Position numbers and translations under genes: made by a program. From positions 1 through 20,659 of the forward strand of contig JAOUFL010000011.1 in assembly GCA_029858245.1 (NCBI GenBank): a stretch of DNA of 20,659 nt. The letters are read 5' to 3'. This DNA comes from Candidatus Zixiibacteriota bacterium (GTDB lineage Bacteria; Zixibacteria; MSB-5A5; RBG-16-43-9). This document shows positions 1 to 7,696 of this stretch, piece after piece. Each line of letters starts with the position of its first letter. Within the stretch, counting starts at the first letter, position 1. Under the pieces are notes generated by a model, which was given only the letters and a program-made list of their open reading frames with translations, made no database searches and had not been told where the DNA came from.

Positions 1-15
1 GCTTCAGCCTTCCAG
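1..15 (-). repeat. Edge-truncated copy of the dispersed hairpin repeat
   Basis: On the minus strand the bases just after the herA stop read CTGGAAGGC-TGAA-GC and then leave the window. This is the left arm, the tetraloop and the first two bases of a right arm. The TGAA loop matches other complete copies in this window (5939 and 19022). It could also act as the herA terminator stem. The identification rests on half of a hairpin. Confidence 0.4.
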
Positions 16-16
16 T

Positions 17-1786
17 TTATTTATTATCCTTTTGTTTCCCAAGGTTATTGTGCTTAAGGAACTCCTCCGGTGTATTAAATGCAGTAAGAAATAAAGGTGT
101 TCCTGCAAAAGATAATGGTGATACTGGACCAATAGTCATAAATGCATATTGTCTTGATGCTATATCGAAAGCACTATGAGGGTCACGAAATGATTGATAA
201 AGCTTAAGTGCATTAGGGTCTCCTCCAACGAGTTCTTTTAGTGACATAAATTCAGTTCCTAAAGCAAGGCCAAAGCCAAAGAAAAATATTCTTAGTTGTC
301 CAATAATCTCTCTATGCAGACTTGAGAGTGTTTGACTAATGAACATCCATCCAAGACCGTACTTTCGTGTAGTTCTTACTGCATCCAAAAGTGAAAGTCT
401 TACACTTTCCTGCTTTTCATTTTCAATTTTTTCTCTTGGAGCTAATCTATGAGCTTCATCTAAGATAACTAGCGTATTCAAAAATCTATTTTCCCGAAAA
501 GCATTTTCAGCCGAATAACTTAAACCATCCAATAATCTTTTTATGACCAATGCTTGAATGGTGTCATTCCAAAAAAGCCCTATTGCCATTTCTCTGGATA
601 AATCTATAATCACTATAGGACGTTGAGTTCCATTAAGATCAAATGTTTGTCTTATAAGACTATCAATACTAATGGCATCTTTTCTATCTTTTCTGAATAA
701 TTCGGTTATCGGACCCCAGTAGTCCGTAAAGAACTCATCTTGATTTGCTTCTTGATAAACTACGTTAAATCTGTCGCGAGATTGCTGAGTTCTATAAAAT
801 TGCATTTGGACATTGTCATCACCAAGAATTTCCCATGCCCGATCAAAAGATTTACGTTCGTATAGATTTTCTAAGGTAATCAGTGCCTTCTTTAATCTTT
901 CTGCTAAAATTTCTGAAGCAATTCTTCTATTATCGCCTTTTGGAATAGAAAGGCGTTCAAAGAAAGGTGATTCAAAGATGATTTCACTAAAAAGATCCCA
1001 TCTATCCAAAACCAATTCTTTAACACTTTTTATTTGTACTCCTTTGTTTAACTGAGAAAGAACATGCTTTAAATTCAATGGAAAACCTTCTTTTCTCAAT
1101 TCACCCCTGGCATCTTTTGAGAATTCGCCTTGAGGGTCTATAACGAATATCCCCATCTCAGGATATCTCGCATAGGATAAGAGAGTCATCTTGGCCAGAA
1201 CAGATTTACCGGAGCCGGTTTTACCAAAGATTCCAATATGATATGCCTCACCAGCTCCATGCGCGCCTATTCCGAAATGTTTAAACCATAAAGGCAGTTT
1301 TGGGGTTGAACCATAGACATGACCTAAATAAAATATCTCATCTCGATATTTTTCTAATAATTTATCTAATATTTGGTCAGTAGTTAAATGGATAAATGTC
1401 TCAGTAGCCGGGACAGTCCCCAAAATACTTGGTTCAAATTTATTGCCATCATCACAAAAAACTGCGCTTACAGTCATATCTCCTAAATGGGTATCCTGTT
1501 GTCCACTTACTGGGTTAACTTGACCTCTTTGACGAGCAAGAGACCTCATGGTTGGATCTTCAAGCCAAATATTCTTAAGTTGAACTTCAGTTATCTGTCC
1601 TAATGCATAATGTGGTTTACCGTCCTGCGAAAATCTAAAAAGAGCAAGTTCACCCACCAGCTTCTTAAGCACAGCGGTTCCAAGAATATCCAAAGAAAGT
1701 CCAGTGGTAGAAGAAGGTGAACCTATTGCTCCAATCTTTTCTGTGTTATCAATTAATTTTTCGATCTCTGTTTTTTCGTTACTCAT
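17..1786 (-). CDS. herA: HerA-family DNA translocase/helicase ATPase
   Basis: This is a HerA/FtsK-superfamily ATPase with an N-terminal HAS-barrel-like region. HerA forms a hexameric ring that pumps DNA and feeds it to NurA. From the chosen start (589 aa), Walker A GKTGSGKS is at about 188-195, DPQGEF at about 217, and Walker B VILDEAH at about 440-446. The segment GWMFISQTLSSL (about 479-490) resembles the sensor/arginine-finger strand of the family. An upstream ATG at 1816 would add 10 residues, but it overlaps nurA and has no Shine-Dalgarno. The ATG at 1786 sits 7 bp after the nurA stop behind GGGG, so I prefer it. The gene is last in a DruA-NurA-HerA run. HerA also occurs in phage-defence cassettes (Sir2-HerA, DUF4297-HerA), and an AT-rich accessory block fits such a role better than housekeeping repair. 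The family call is firm; the defence role is inferred. Confidence 0.92.
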   Translation of the reverse strand: MSNEKTEIEKLIDNTEKIGAIGSPSSTTGLSLDILGTAVLKKLVGELALFRFSQDGKPHYALGQITEVQLKNIWLEDPTMRSLARQRGQVNPVSGQQDTHLGDMTVSAVFCDDGNKFEPSILGTVPATETFIHLTTDQILDKLLEKYRDEIFYLGHVYGSTPKLPLWFKHFGIGAHGAGEAYHIGIFGKTGSGKSVLAKMTLLSYARYPEMGIFVIDPQGEFSKDARGELRKEGFPLNLKHVLSQLNKGVQIKSVKELVLDRWDLFSEIIFESPFFERLSIPKGDNRRIASEILAERLKKALITLENLYERKSFDRAWEILGDDNVQMQFYRTQQSRDRFNVVYQEANQDEFFTDYWGPITELFRKDRKDAISIDSLIRQTFDLNGTQRPIVIIDLSREMAIGLFWNDTIQALVIKRLLDGLSYSAENAFRENRFLNTLVILDEAHRLAPREKIENEKQESVRLSLLDAVRTTRKYGLGWMFISQTLSSLHREIIGQLRIFFFGFGLALGTEFMSLKELVGGDPNALKLYQSFRDPHSAFDIASRQYAFMTIGPVSPLSFAGTPLFLTAFNTPEEFLKHNNLGKQKDNK

Positions 1787-1793
1787 ATTACCC

Positions 1794-2927
1794 CTAAGTT
1801 TCTGTTCTATAGCCATGCATACTGAAAAATATTTCTCCTATATCACCTTGGTGCAACTCTGCCATTCGTCTAGTAGCTGTCTGCCTAAACGCAGGAATAG
1901 CTCCTCCAAGATGCTTTACCATTCGGTCTGCCATATAGAGAGGATATGGCTCCATAATACCAGGTGTTCTACATTGATATTCAAGTCCGTGAAGTAATAA
2001 TGCTATTCGAGAATTGTTTGTAGCAATAGAGGAAGCCATTTCAATTCTAAGAGCTGGTGTCCAATTGTGTGGCTTGTAATATAAAACAAAAATTCTCTTT
2101 ATGCATGATAACACTTCATCGTTTAATCTATGAAGTTCTTTGTCATCTGAAGGAAGTTTTAGATGCCAAGGTTGTTTTGGTTGTTCTAATAGGATTGGTT
2201 CTGTAAATTCGCCCGCGGATAAAACTATTGTCAAAATTGCTCGATCCTCATGATGGAAGTACGCTTGAAGCTTCTCACCCAATTCTCTTCTCGTAGTATA
2301 TTTTGGTATGCTTACCCATAATTTATCGGTTCTGGAGGACTCTAAAATGATTTTATACGATTCAAGGAAGTCTTTAAATTTTTTCTGAAGAATCTTCCCA
2401 ATACTTGTTTCCTTGGGTTCTAATACTTTGTTTATAGCTTGATTCATGTAAATAAGAGGAGTTGTAAGAGAACCATCTAAGAAAACTATATCGTGGGGTG
2501 CCCTTGCAGCAAGTTCAAGCTCCATTTCCATCATTAGACCTCTCAAAACGGTTCCGGTATCAGGGTTATGCTCTACTGGTTCAATAAAAGAATTATGATG
2601 CGGTTTTGGCCAATGGCGTTGCTCTGATGGAGGAGTCAATCCCTCTACCGCCACAGAGGCACAAGCTGCAAGATCAGTAGCCAAAAGCCTCTCAACCGCA
2701 TAAGAACCATCTACACCGCAGGTAGTTGGTATTTCCGCATAACCCACGTCAGTATCCCTTTTTAGGATATTTTCATCTTGTAGTTGTTTCCTTATTTTAT
2801 CTCTATTTTCTTGAATCTCCCTAAAAGAATTAAAAAGTTCTTCGCCAACCTGCTCACTTTTTGAAAGCATATCCTCGACCAACGCTTCAGGAAGTTCAGC
2901 AAAAGGAGTCTGTCCACTTATTTCCAT
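1794..2927 (-). CDS. nurA: NurA-domain nuclease
   Basis: This is a NurA-family metal-dependent 5'-3' exonuclease and ssDNA endonuclease, the usual partner of HerA. NurA dimers dock on the HerA hexamer and degrade the translocated DNA. The protein (377 aa) shows the family motifs in order: GVDGSY (71-76, Asp73), FLDGSL (149-154, Asp151), a basic segment KYTTRRELGEK (209-219), and the C-terminal block MEPYPLYMADRMVKHL (325-340, Asp334). These aspartates are the expected metal ligands. The N-terminal 60 residues are charged and probably helical. The ATG abuts the stop of the DruA-like gene (TAAATG) with GGAGAG just upstream, so the two genes are probably translationally coupled. The stop is 7 bp before herA. 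Length is typical for NurA. The family call is good; the target (phage DNA or repair intermediates) is not visible. Confidence 0.87.
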   Translation of the reverse strand: MEISGQTPFAELPEALVEDMLSKSEQVGEELFNSFREIQENRDKIRKQLQDENILKRDTDVGYAEIPTTCGVDGSYAVERLLATDLAACASVAVEGLTPPSEQRHWPKPHHNSFIEPVEHNPDTGTVLRGLMMEMELELAARAPHDIVFLDGSLTTPLIYMNQAINKVLEPKETSIGKILQKKFKDFLESYKIILESSRTDKLWVSIPKYTTRRELGEKLQAYFHHEDRAILTIVLSAGEFTEPILLEQPKQPWHLKLPSDDKELHRLNDEVLSCIKRIFVLYYKPHNWTPALRIEMASSIATNNSRIALLLHGLEYQCRTPGIMEPYPLYMADRMVKHLGGAIPAFRQTATRRMAELHQGDIGEIFFSMHGYRTET

Positions 2928-4058
2928 TTATAGTCTCTCCAAAGTTCTTTCTACATTTCTGAAAAAATCTTCGCTGCTGAAATCTTTCCATTCTGTTAGT
3001 CTTTCTGCCCTTGGTATTGCCCATCTTTCTTTCCAATAATCAACTAATTCATTAAAAGGCCGATCAACGTAAACAGGTTTCTTCCTTTTTTGAATAACCT
3101 CTTTTAAATTCCTCACAAGAGAAAATAAATAAAATTCTCGTTTAATTCCATGATATTCAAATCCGGATAGCTTTAGATATGTCAACCCAAGACTTATCAA
3201 TTTGAGCTTTCTTGATGGACCATGTCCATACCCTCTGGCGACATCAATTCCTTTTCTAGATAACATTTCCAGAATCTCTTCATACAACTCTTCTGGAATA
3301 TGAAACGAACCTGAGCCTTGAGTATAGCCTAAACATTCAGCTACAACTTCGCCCTTGTATTTTAAACGATTGTATAAACTGCTTCTTCCAAAAGCACTTG
3401 TTGTTGTTATGAATAATAGGTCTGGTTTTAGTTTTCTACCTTCAAGTATTGTTATATAACTTCTATATTTATTTCTATAAGCTTCTCTTATCTCATTAGA
3501 AGTTAAGGAAAGAGCAACCATCTTTCCACCTAATAATTCATTATAAGGGGGTAAGGCTCCAACTCGCTGAGCGTGCATTGATCTATTAATCCAAATATCT
3601 AACTCACTTTTTGGTATTCCAATCGCATTATCACGTACAGCCATCCTTAATACAGGACTTTGCAAACAAATTAGACCAAAGGGTAAATCATGAGTTGTGT
3701 CCCACAGTAGAAATCTCATCTGTCTCCCATATGATCGTTGATAAGGAATACTCCACCAGATAAAATTCCACCATTTATATAAGGTCTCTTCTAATGAACT
3801 TGGGGAAACTTTTCTTAATTCCAAATTAATTTTATTTGGATTTACATCTTTGCCATTTTTACAATATAATTTAGCTGTGTCAATAGCTTCAATAAGAAAG
3901 TCTTTGTGGAGAGAAATCTGTTCAGCTTTAGCTGGTGCTTGAATGCGTTTATATGTAGTTTTGCTATATCCAGCTGGCCTGAGATGAGGATTGATTTTAA
4001 ATCCTTGTTCCTTAAGAACTTTCATTATTTTATTTCGCAAAGATTTTTCTTTACTCAT
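2928..4058 (-). CDS. druA: DruA-like protein (DUF4338)
   Basis: This looks like the DUF4338 family, named for DruA of the type I Druantia anti-phage system; its biochemical activity is unknown to me. Family-like blocks in the 376 aa are GRQMRFLLWD (111-120), LICLQSPVLRMAVRDNAIG (129-147), PPYNELLGGKMVALSL (170-185), ITTTSAFGRSSLYNRLKY (217-234) and LGYTQGSGSFHIP (243-255). No transmembrane segment is seen. In canonical Druantia, DruA works with DruB-D and the large helicase DruE. None of those is here; NurA and HerA follow directly instead, with zero spacing to nurA. That makes HerA-NurA a candidate replacement for the DruE motor. Solo DUF4338 genes also occur in many genomes, so adjacency alone does not prove function. 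The start has no clear Shine-Dalgarno, and a second ATG lies 11 codons in. Confidence 0.78.
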   Translation of the reverse strand: MSKEKSLRNKIMKVLKEQGFKINPHLRPAGYSKTTYKRIQAPAKAEQISLHKDFLIEAIDTAKLYCKNGKDVNPNKINLELRKVSPSSLEETLYKWWNFIWWSIPYQRSYGRQMRFLLWDTTHDLPFGLICLQSPVLRMAVRDNAIGIPKSELDIWINRSMHAQRVGALPPYNELLGGKMVALSLTSNEIREAYRNKYRSYITILEGRKLKPDLLFITTTSAFGRSSLYNRLKYKGEVVAECLGYTQGSGSFHIPEELYEEILEMLSRKGIDVARGYGHGPSRKLKLISLGLTYLKLSGFEYHGIKREFYLFSLVRNLKEVIQKRKKPVYVDRPFNELVDYWKERWAIPRAERLTEWKDFSSEDFFRNVERTLERL

Positions 4059-4070
4059 TTTTTTAAAACA

Positions 4071-4099
4071 TTTAGGGAACCTAAAGGTTTCCGCTGCAC
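4071..4099 (+). repeat. Dispersed hairpin repeat, copy 1
   Basis: GGGAACC (4075-4081), loop TAAA, GGTTTCC (4086-4092), then tail GCTGCA. One pair is a G-T wobble. It lies in the 47-bp gap between the GHMP kinase gene and the DruA-like gene. It belongs to a family of seven in this window that share a TRAA loop and a similar tail but have different stem sequences. On the minus-strand transcript it would form a stem between two co-directional genes. Confidence 0.7.
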
Positions 4100-4105
4100 T
4101 TTTGT

Positions 4106-5884
4106 CTATCTTAACTCCTTGTAGTCTTTGCTAGTTTTTAGTTTGTGAACTAAGTCTGACAGCGATTTACTTTGTTCTGCTGATGGTTCTAAATTTTTTA
4201 ATTCGCTCCAATCAAATGGGGTTTCCAAAAAATCTATGTAACACTGTTGAGTAATGGCATTATTAAGTAGATCATTCAGATTAGCTTTATATTTTTCACA
4301 TTGTTCTTCCTTTTCGAACGCAACAAATCTTTGATCATCAGTTTTGTGATATGCGAGTACCTGACCACCGTATGAAACTGCTAAATCTTCGACTTTTTTA
4401 CTAAAAACATCGAATTTTTCGTCACCTTCTTTTTTTCGCATAAGTCCACTATTCTTAATATCCAAAGCAAGTAAAAATCTAAAGGCTCCTCTTTTTTCAA
4501 TTGTTGGGGAACAAGCTAAATTTCGGGTGAACCAGCGTCCCTCAAAATGAGATGAAAACAATGAGTCCTTTGTTTGCTCTAATTCTTTGAGATAATTGCA
4601 AAGTTTATCCCATTCTCGACTCTTACAGACAACAACAACATCACCTCCTGTTCCTCCTCCCGTAAGTTTAGCACCGAATCCATTAAGATTTGCCTTTTGA
4701 ACCACAGTATCAATCCACTCGGTTGATAGGCCAAGTAGATTTCTCAGTGCAGATTGGGAGTAACCAATAATATTTATAATAATATTTGAAGCTGATTCAT
4801 CGCGAGCTGAAAAGTATGAGCCTAAAGCAGCCCAAAGTTCCTCAGAAATTGATCCAAGATAAGTCATAAATATATCATGGGACATATCTGGTGTTAAATT
4901 TAAGAGATTTACTTTTTTTAAGTAGTTTCCAAAATTTTCCATTCGTGCCTTAACTCCTCTGATTGCTGCCTCCGTAGTTTTGAGTTTGCCACTGTAAACT
5001 AAGGCACAACTAAAATCAAATAAGTCACAACCGGCGTTTGGATAATCTTCTGCCAGACTCTTAGCCTCGTATGGAAAGTTAGTATAATATGAATAAATTT
5101 TATAAAAATCTGGACAAATATTTTCTTTGGGACAACTTAAAGTGGGTTTGGGAGATTTTTTAAAATCAGAACAGAGCATATTCTTAGAAAAGATCCTGCT
5201 TGGATTAAAATTGGATTTTGGTGGATCATCAAGGTCTCCTTTTCTCGGGATAGTCTGAAGATAATAGGAAGGGAGTCCATCTGGGGCACCTATTAGAGAA
5301 AAAAATGCGTTAGCTCCTGAACTTTGATGATTGTGAAACAGTGAATCTATGCCCCAAGCTAATGGAAAAAGACATTTTGAAAAAATAGGGTCTTTAATGA
5401 TTCCTTCTATCGTCCGAGTTGGTTTTGAAAGCTTCTCTAGGAAACTATCTAGCTCTTTTCTGGAAAAGTTGTTTTCAAATTGATAGTTTAGAGCCAAGGA
5501 AAGGGAAGCAGCCAAAGCTCCACTGCTACCTAATCCACACATACTAGGAAGTTCACTGTATAAACCTATATCGACACCTTTCCATCCACACGCAGTAAGT
5601 AAATGTTCAAGCTGACATGAAACTATTATTGATGGAAAAACAAACTCTCTCCTTTTTTGTTTGGGATCGAGCACATCGACAAAATAAATATTATCAATGT
5701 CAACATTTACTTTTTCATCATGAAGACGTCTTCGCACACCCACGTAAAAGTACTTTGGTAAGGACTGACACACTGCAGGGTGTCCAAACATGACAGCATG
5801 TTCTCCTGCCAAGAAGAAACTACCAGGGGCACGGGTTACGATTTCCCAATCAGCAGGTTTTAAATAATCTTTCCACTGGGTCAT
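4106..5884 (-). CDS. Long GHMP-family kinase with C-terminal nucleotidyl-cyclase-like region
   Basis: The N-terminal two thirds is a GHMP small-molecule kinase. Motif 1 APGSFFLAGEHAVMFGHPA (19-37) is mevalonate-kinase-like, motif 2 LPSMCGLGSSGALAASLSL (112-130) is the phosphate-binding loop, and motif 3 GFGAKLTGGGTGGDVVVV (402-419) closes the site. GHMP kinases usually have 300-350 aa. This one has 592, because of an insert at about 205-260 (Cys, Pro and Lys rich) and a C-terminal extension of about 140 aa. The extension reads LLALDIKNSG (471-480) and then GGQVLAYHKTDDQRFVAF (506-523). This resembles the class III nucleotidyl-cyclase core, with Asp475 and Asp516/517 in place of the two metal aspartates. 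The substrate is unknown, and mevalonate kinase is only the nearest resemblance. No other isoprenoid gene is near. It precedes DruA-NurA-HerA on the same strand, 47 bp upstream with a hairpin between, so co-transcription is possible. The kinase call is strong; the cyclase-like domain is tentative. Confidence 0.82.
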   Translation of the reverse strand: MTQWKDYLKPADWEIVTRAPGSFFLAGEHAVMFGHPAVCQSLPKYFYVGVRRRLHDEKVNVDIDNIYFVDVLDPKQKRREFVFPSIIVSCQLEHLLTACGWKGVDIGLYSELPSMCGLGSSGALAASLSLALNYQFENNFSRKELDSFLEKLSKPTRTIEGIIKDPIFSKCLFPLAWGIDSLFHNHQSSGANAFFSLIGAPDGLPSYYLQTIPRKGDLDDPPKSNFNPSRIFSKNMLCSDFKKSPKPTLSCPKENICPDFYKIYSYYTNFPYEAKSLAEDYPNAGCDLFDFSCALVYSGKLKTTEAAIRGVKARMENFGNYLKKVNLLNLTPDMSHDIFMTYLGSISEELWAALGSYFSARDESASNIIINIIGYSQSALRNLLGLSTEWIDTVVQKANLNGFGAKLTGGGTGGDVVVVCKSREWDKLCNYLKELEQTKDSLFSSHFEGRWFTRNLACSPTIEKRGAFRFLLALDIKNSGLMRKKEGDEKFDVFSKKVEDLAVSYGGQVLAYHKTDDQRFVAFEKEEQCEKYKANLNDLLNNAITQQCYIDFLETPFDWSELKNLEPSAEQSKSLSDLVHKLKTSKDYKELR

Positions 5885-5938
5885 TTTTTCACCACTTCAA
5901 TTTTCACTTAATAATCAAACAATGTTAACTGACATTAT

Positions 5939-5975
5939 GGAAACCTGAAGGTTTCCGCCCTACGGGTCGTAAGGG
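5939..5975 (+). repeat. Dispersed hairpin repeat, copy 2
   Basis: A perfect 7-bp stem, GGAAACC (5939-5945), loop TGAA, GGTTTCC (5950-5956), followed by GCCCTACGGGTCGTAAGGG. That tail can itself fold (CCCTACG with CGTAAGGG and one bulge). It lies upstream of the GHMP kinase start. Confidence 0.75.
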
Positions 5976-6000
5976 ATTTATCAACTACATTTTTGCTCAA

Positions 6001-6022
6001 TAAACCTAAAGGTTTACACTCC
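6001..6022 (+). repeat. Dispersed hairpin repeat, copy 3
   Basis: A perfect 6-bp stem, TAAACC (6001-6006), loop TAAA, GGTTTA (6011-6016), then the tail CACTCC and a run of seven T after one A. The tail matches the copies at 19022 and 19051. Confidence 0.72.
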
Positions 6023-6035
6023 ATTTTTTTATCGT

Positions 6036-6063
6036 CTTACATCTAACATCTCACGTCTAACCA
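6036..6063. repeat. Short tandem heptamer repeat
   Basis: Four head-to-tail heptamers, CTTACAT, CTAACAT, CTCACGT and CTAACCA, lie between hairpin copies 3 and 4. The core is CTNAC. The array is short and imperfect and its role is unknown. Confidence 0.55.
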
Positions 6064-6066
6064 TCT

Positions 6067-6090
6067 GGAGGTCTAAAGACCTCCGCTACA
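6067..6090 (+). repeat. Dispersed hairpin repeat, copy 4
   Basis: A perfect 7-bp stem, GGAGGTC (6067-6073), loop TAAA, GACCTCC (6078-6084), then tail GCTACA and eight T. The stem sequence differs from copy 2 at paired positions on both arms, so base pairing is kept. It lies about 10 bp past the stop of the last DUF6754 gene. The T run follows it only on the plus strand, so it is not a standard terminator for the minus-strand operon. Confidence 0.72.
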
Positions 6091-6099
6091 TTTTTTTTA

Positions 6100-7017
6100 T
6101 CACTGCACAAAAAACCAGCTTGTAAGCTTAGTAACTCCTAAAGTTTCAAGAATCACTCCTACAAGCAGGATTATCATTGTCAAAAATTTGGCTAAATCCG
6201 AGGCTTTTAAACTACCCAAGAGCTTTGGCTCACGGGATAAATAGGCTGAGGCAGCAAAAAGCTCCTCTCCGATCAAAGTATAGTCACAGGCTACCACAAA
6301 AAAGGGTAGCTGGTGAATATTAGCAGTTCCTGCTACCTGAATGGCTCCGGTTGAAAGGCCGGTCTCAGCCATAAGTAAGGATTCAGCATAAAAAGAGCCA
6401 AACATAAAATTAGCCGCAGGTTTTTCCCTAAGCATTATTCCGTTTACACCAGCCGCATAAGCAAACTGCTCACTGGTCAGGTACCTGACATTGTTGCGAT
6501 TATAAGCCTCAGGGCGTCCCGCTTTTGCATAACCCTGTTTTACAGATTCCTCAGCCACTGTTACCACAAAGGGAAGACAGACCGGAACAAGGAGAGGAAC
6601 ATCATAAGCAGCAACCATCTCCGCCACGTTTCCCAGGATAATCATACTGGCAACAGTCTGCAGATTATCCATATCCTCGATCCCGGAGATGTAAAGGATA
6701 GGCTTTCCCATCTCTGTTGCCCTGCCCACAGCCTCCTCAATTGCATCCAGGCCGGCAATCCTGCGCACAAAAAGACTTGCTCCCTTTTTTGCTCTCTGGA
6801 TGAAATATAGAACGAAAGTAAAGAAAAGAATCAAAATGATAAATACGTTTATCCTCAGGGGATTGAACCACTGAGTGGAGGAAGAGATTTCAGCAGGTGA
6901 TTCAGATGCTATAGCTTTGGAAACCAAGAGTAAGGTAAGAAAGAACAGCGGGGTAAATAAATGGGTTTTTCTCTTTACGAGCCCTAAAGCTTTTACAGGG
7001 CAGGGAAATTTTTTCAT
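6100..7017 (-). CDS. DUF6754 membrane protein lacking the FN3 domain (A', third paralogue)
   Basis: A 305-aa membrane protein homologous to the genes at 9194 and 12572. It has an N-terminal hydrophobic segment (about 19-38, signal peptide or anchor), a short linker, TM at about 54-73, and a basic segment RAKKG (75-79) that places the next domain in the cytoplasm by the positive-inside rule. The DUF6754 core (about 84-270) follows, then a final TM at about 278-293. Shared motifs are GRATEMGKPILYISG (98-112), FYAESLLMAETG (209-220) and CDYTLIGEELFAASAYL (244-260). The FN3 domain found in the other two copies is missing, leaving only about 15 extracytoplasmic residues. The start ATG overlaps the preceding stop (ATGA), so translation is coupled to the D-family gene. 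It is the last gene of the operon. Function is unknown. Confidence 0.85.
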   Translation of the reverse strand: MKKFPCPVKALGLVKRKTHLFTPLFFLTLLLVSKAIASESPAEISSSTQWFNPLRINVFIILILFFTFVLYFIQRAKKGASLFVRRIAGLDAIEEAVGRATEMGKPILYISGIEDMDNLQTVASMIILGNVAEMVAAYDVPLLVPVCLPFVVTVAEESVKQGYAKAGRPEAYNRNNVRYLTSEQFAYAAGVNGIMLREKPAANFMFGSFYAESLLMAETGLSTGAIQVAGTANIHQLPFFVVACDYTLIGEELFAASAYLSREPKLLGSLKASDLAKFLTMIILLVGVILETLGVTKLTSWFFVQ

Positions 7018-7670
7018 AAGGAAAGACCATGCTTAAACAAGAGGTAGAGGTAATATTTCAATTCCAATAAATATTCCCTTAAGAATATTACTCTCTCAGC
7101 CAGAAGGGAGACCCTTCCCATAACAGTCAAGCCAAAGCCAGCACCAAACCCGATCATCAAAGTCCATATGCCTACCTTAGCTGTTCTCCCAAAAAGACCC
7201 GTATGTTCTTTGGAGAAGAAGAAGTAGATCAGAGCTGAAAGTACTCCGATTATTATAAGTATATTGGAGAAAAGCTGCCAGGAAGTGAATCCTACAGGAA
7301 GCATAGTGGAGCTTAACTGACGGATAACATAATTCTGCATATAAAGTGCTATGGCAAATCCGGTGCCGCTACCAATATAAAAAGCTAAGGAGAAACGTGA
7401 GATCCAGGACCATTTCCTGGAAAAGCGGGCCCAGATCATCAATCCCAGGATAGCTGGAATTATATAAATCCATTCTCCGTGTCTCAGAGGCACAATCAGC
7501 TTTGGCACAAACCCATTGTAATATAATATCACCGCAAAATATCCAGCAGAAACTCCTACAACCAGATGTTCGGCGAACTTATAAAAGGGGTTATCCTTGT
7601 AAAGAAAGGTAAAGATACAAATGGTTAAAAATACTGCTATTGCATTCCAGATTATCTCTTCTGTTCCCAT
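7014..7670 (-). CDS. Polytopic membrane protein, family D copy 2
   Basis: A 218-aa integral membrane protein with about six hydrophobic helices. I do not recognise a named family. It is clearly paralogous to the gene at 10403. Shared blocks are FLYKDNPFYKF (22-32), VGVSAGY (38-44), and a C-terminal region around YFFFSKEHTGLFG, AKVGIW and FGAGFGLTVMGRVSLL. The charged KDNPFYKF loop after the first helix is strongly conserved between the copies and may be an interface. AGGAAGG lies just before the ATG. The stop overlaps the start of the downstream DUF6754 gene. The context says subunit of the same membrane complex; a transport role would be a guess. Confidence 0.8.
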   Translation of the reverse strand: MGTEEIIWNAIAVFLTICIFTFLYKDNPFYKFAEHLVVGVSAGYFAVILYYNGFVPKLIVPLRHGEWIYIIPAILGLMIWARFSRKWSWISRFSLAFYIGSGTGFAIALYMQNYVIRQLSSTMLPVGFTSWQLFSNILIIIGVLSALIYFFFSKEHTGLFGRTAKVGIWTLMIGFGAGFGLTVMGRVSLLAERVIFLREYLLELKYYLYLLFKHGLSL

Positions 7671-7696
7671 AGTTTTTCCTTCCTAAAAACGCAAGT

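Noticed and set aside
17..4058. A canonical Druantia locus
   Set aside because: No DruE-type DUF1998 helicase and no DruB, DruC, DruD, DruF, DruG or DruH is present; only DruA-like similarity is seen.
5885..5938. A promoter for the GHMP kinase gene
   Set aside because: The stretch is AT-rich, but no pair of boxes with proper spacing stands out.
6001..6098. Rho-independent terminators of the DUF6754 operon at the hairpins followed by T runs
   Set aside because: The T runs follow the stems only on the plus strand, where no gene is supported; on the minus strand the order is reversed.
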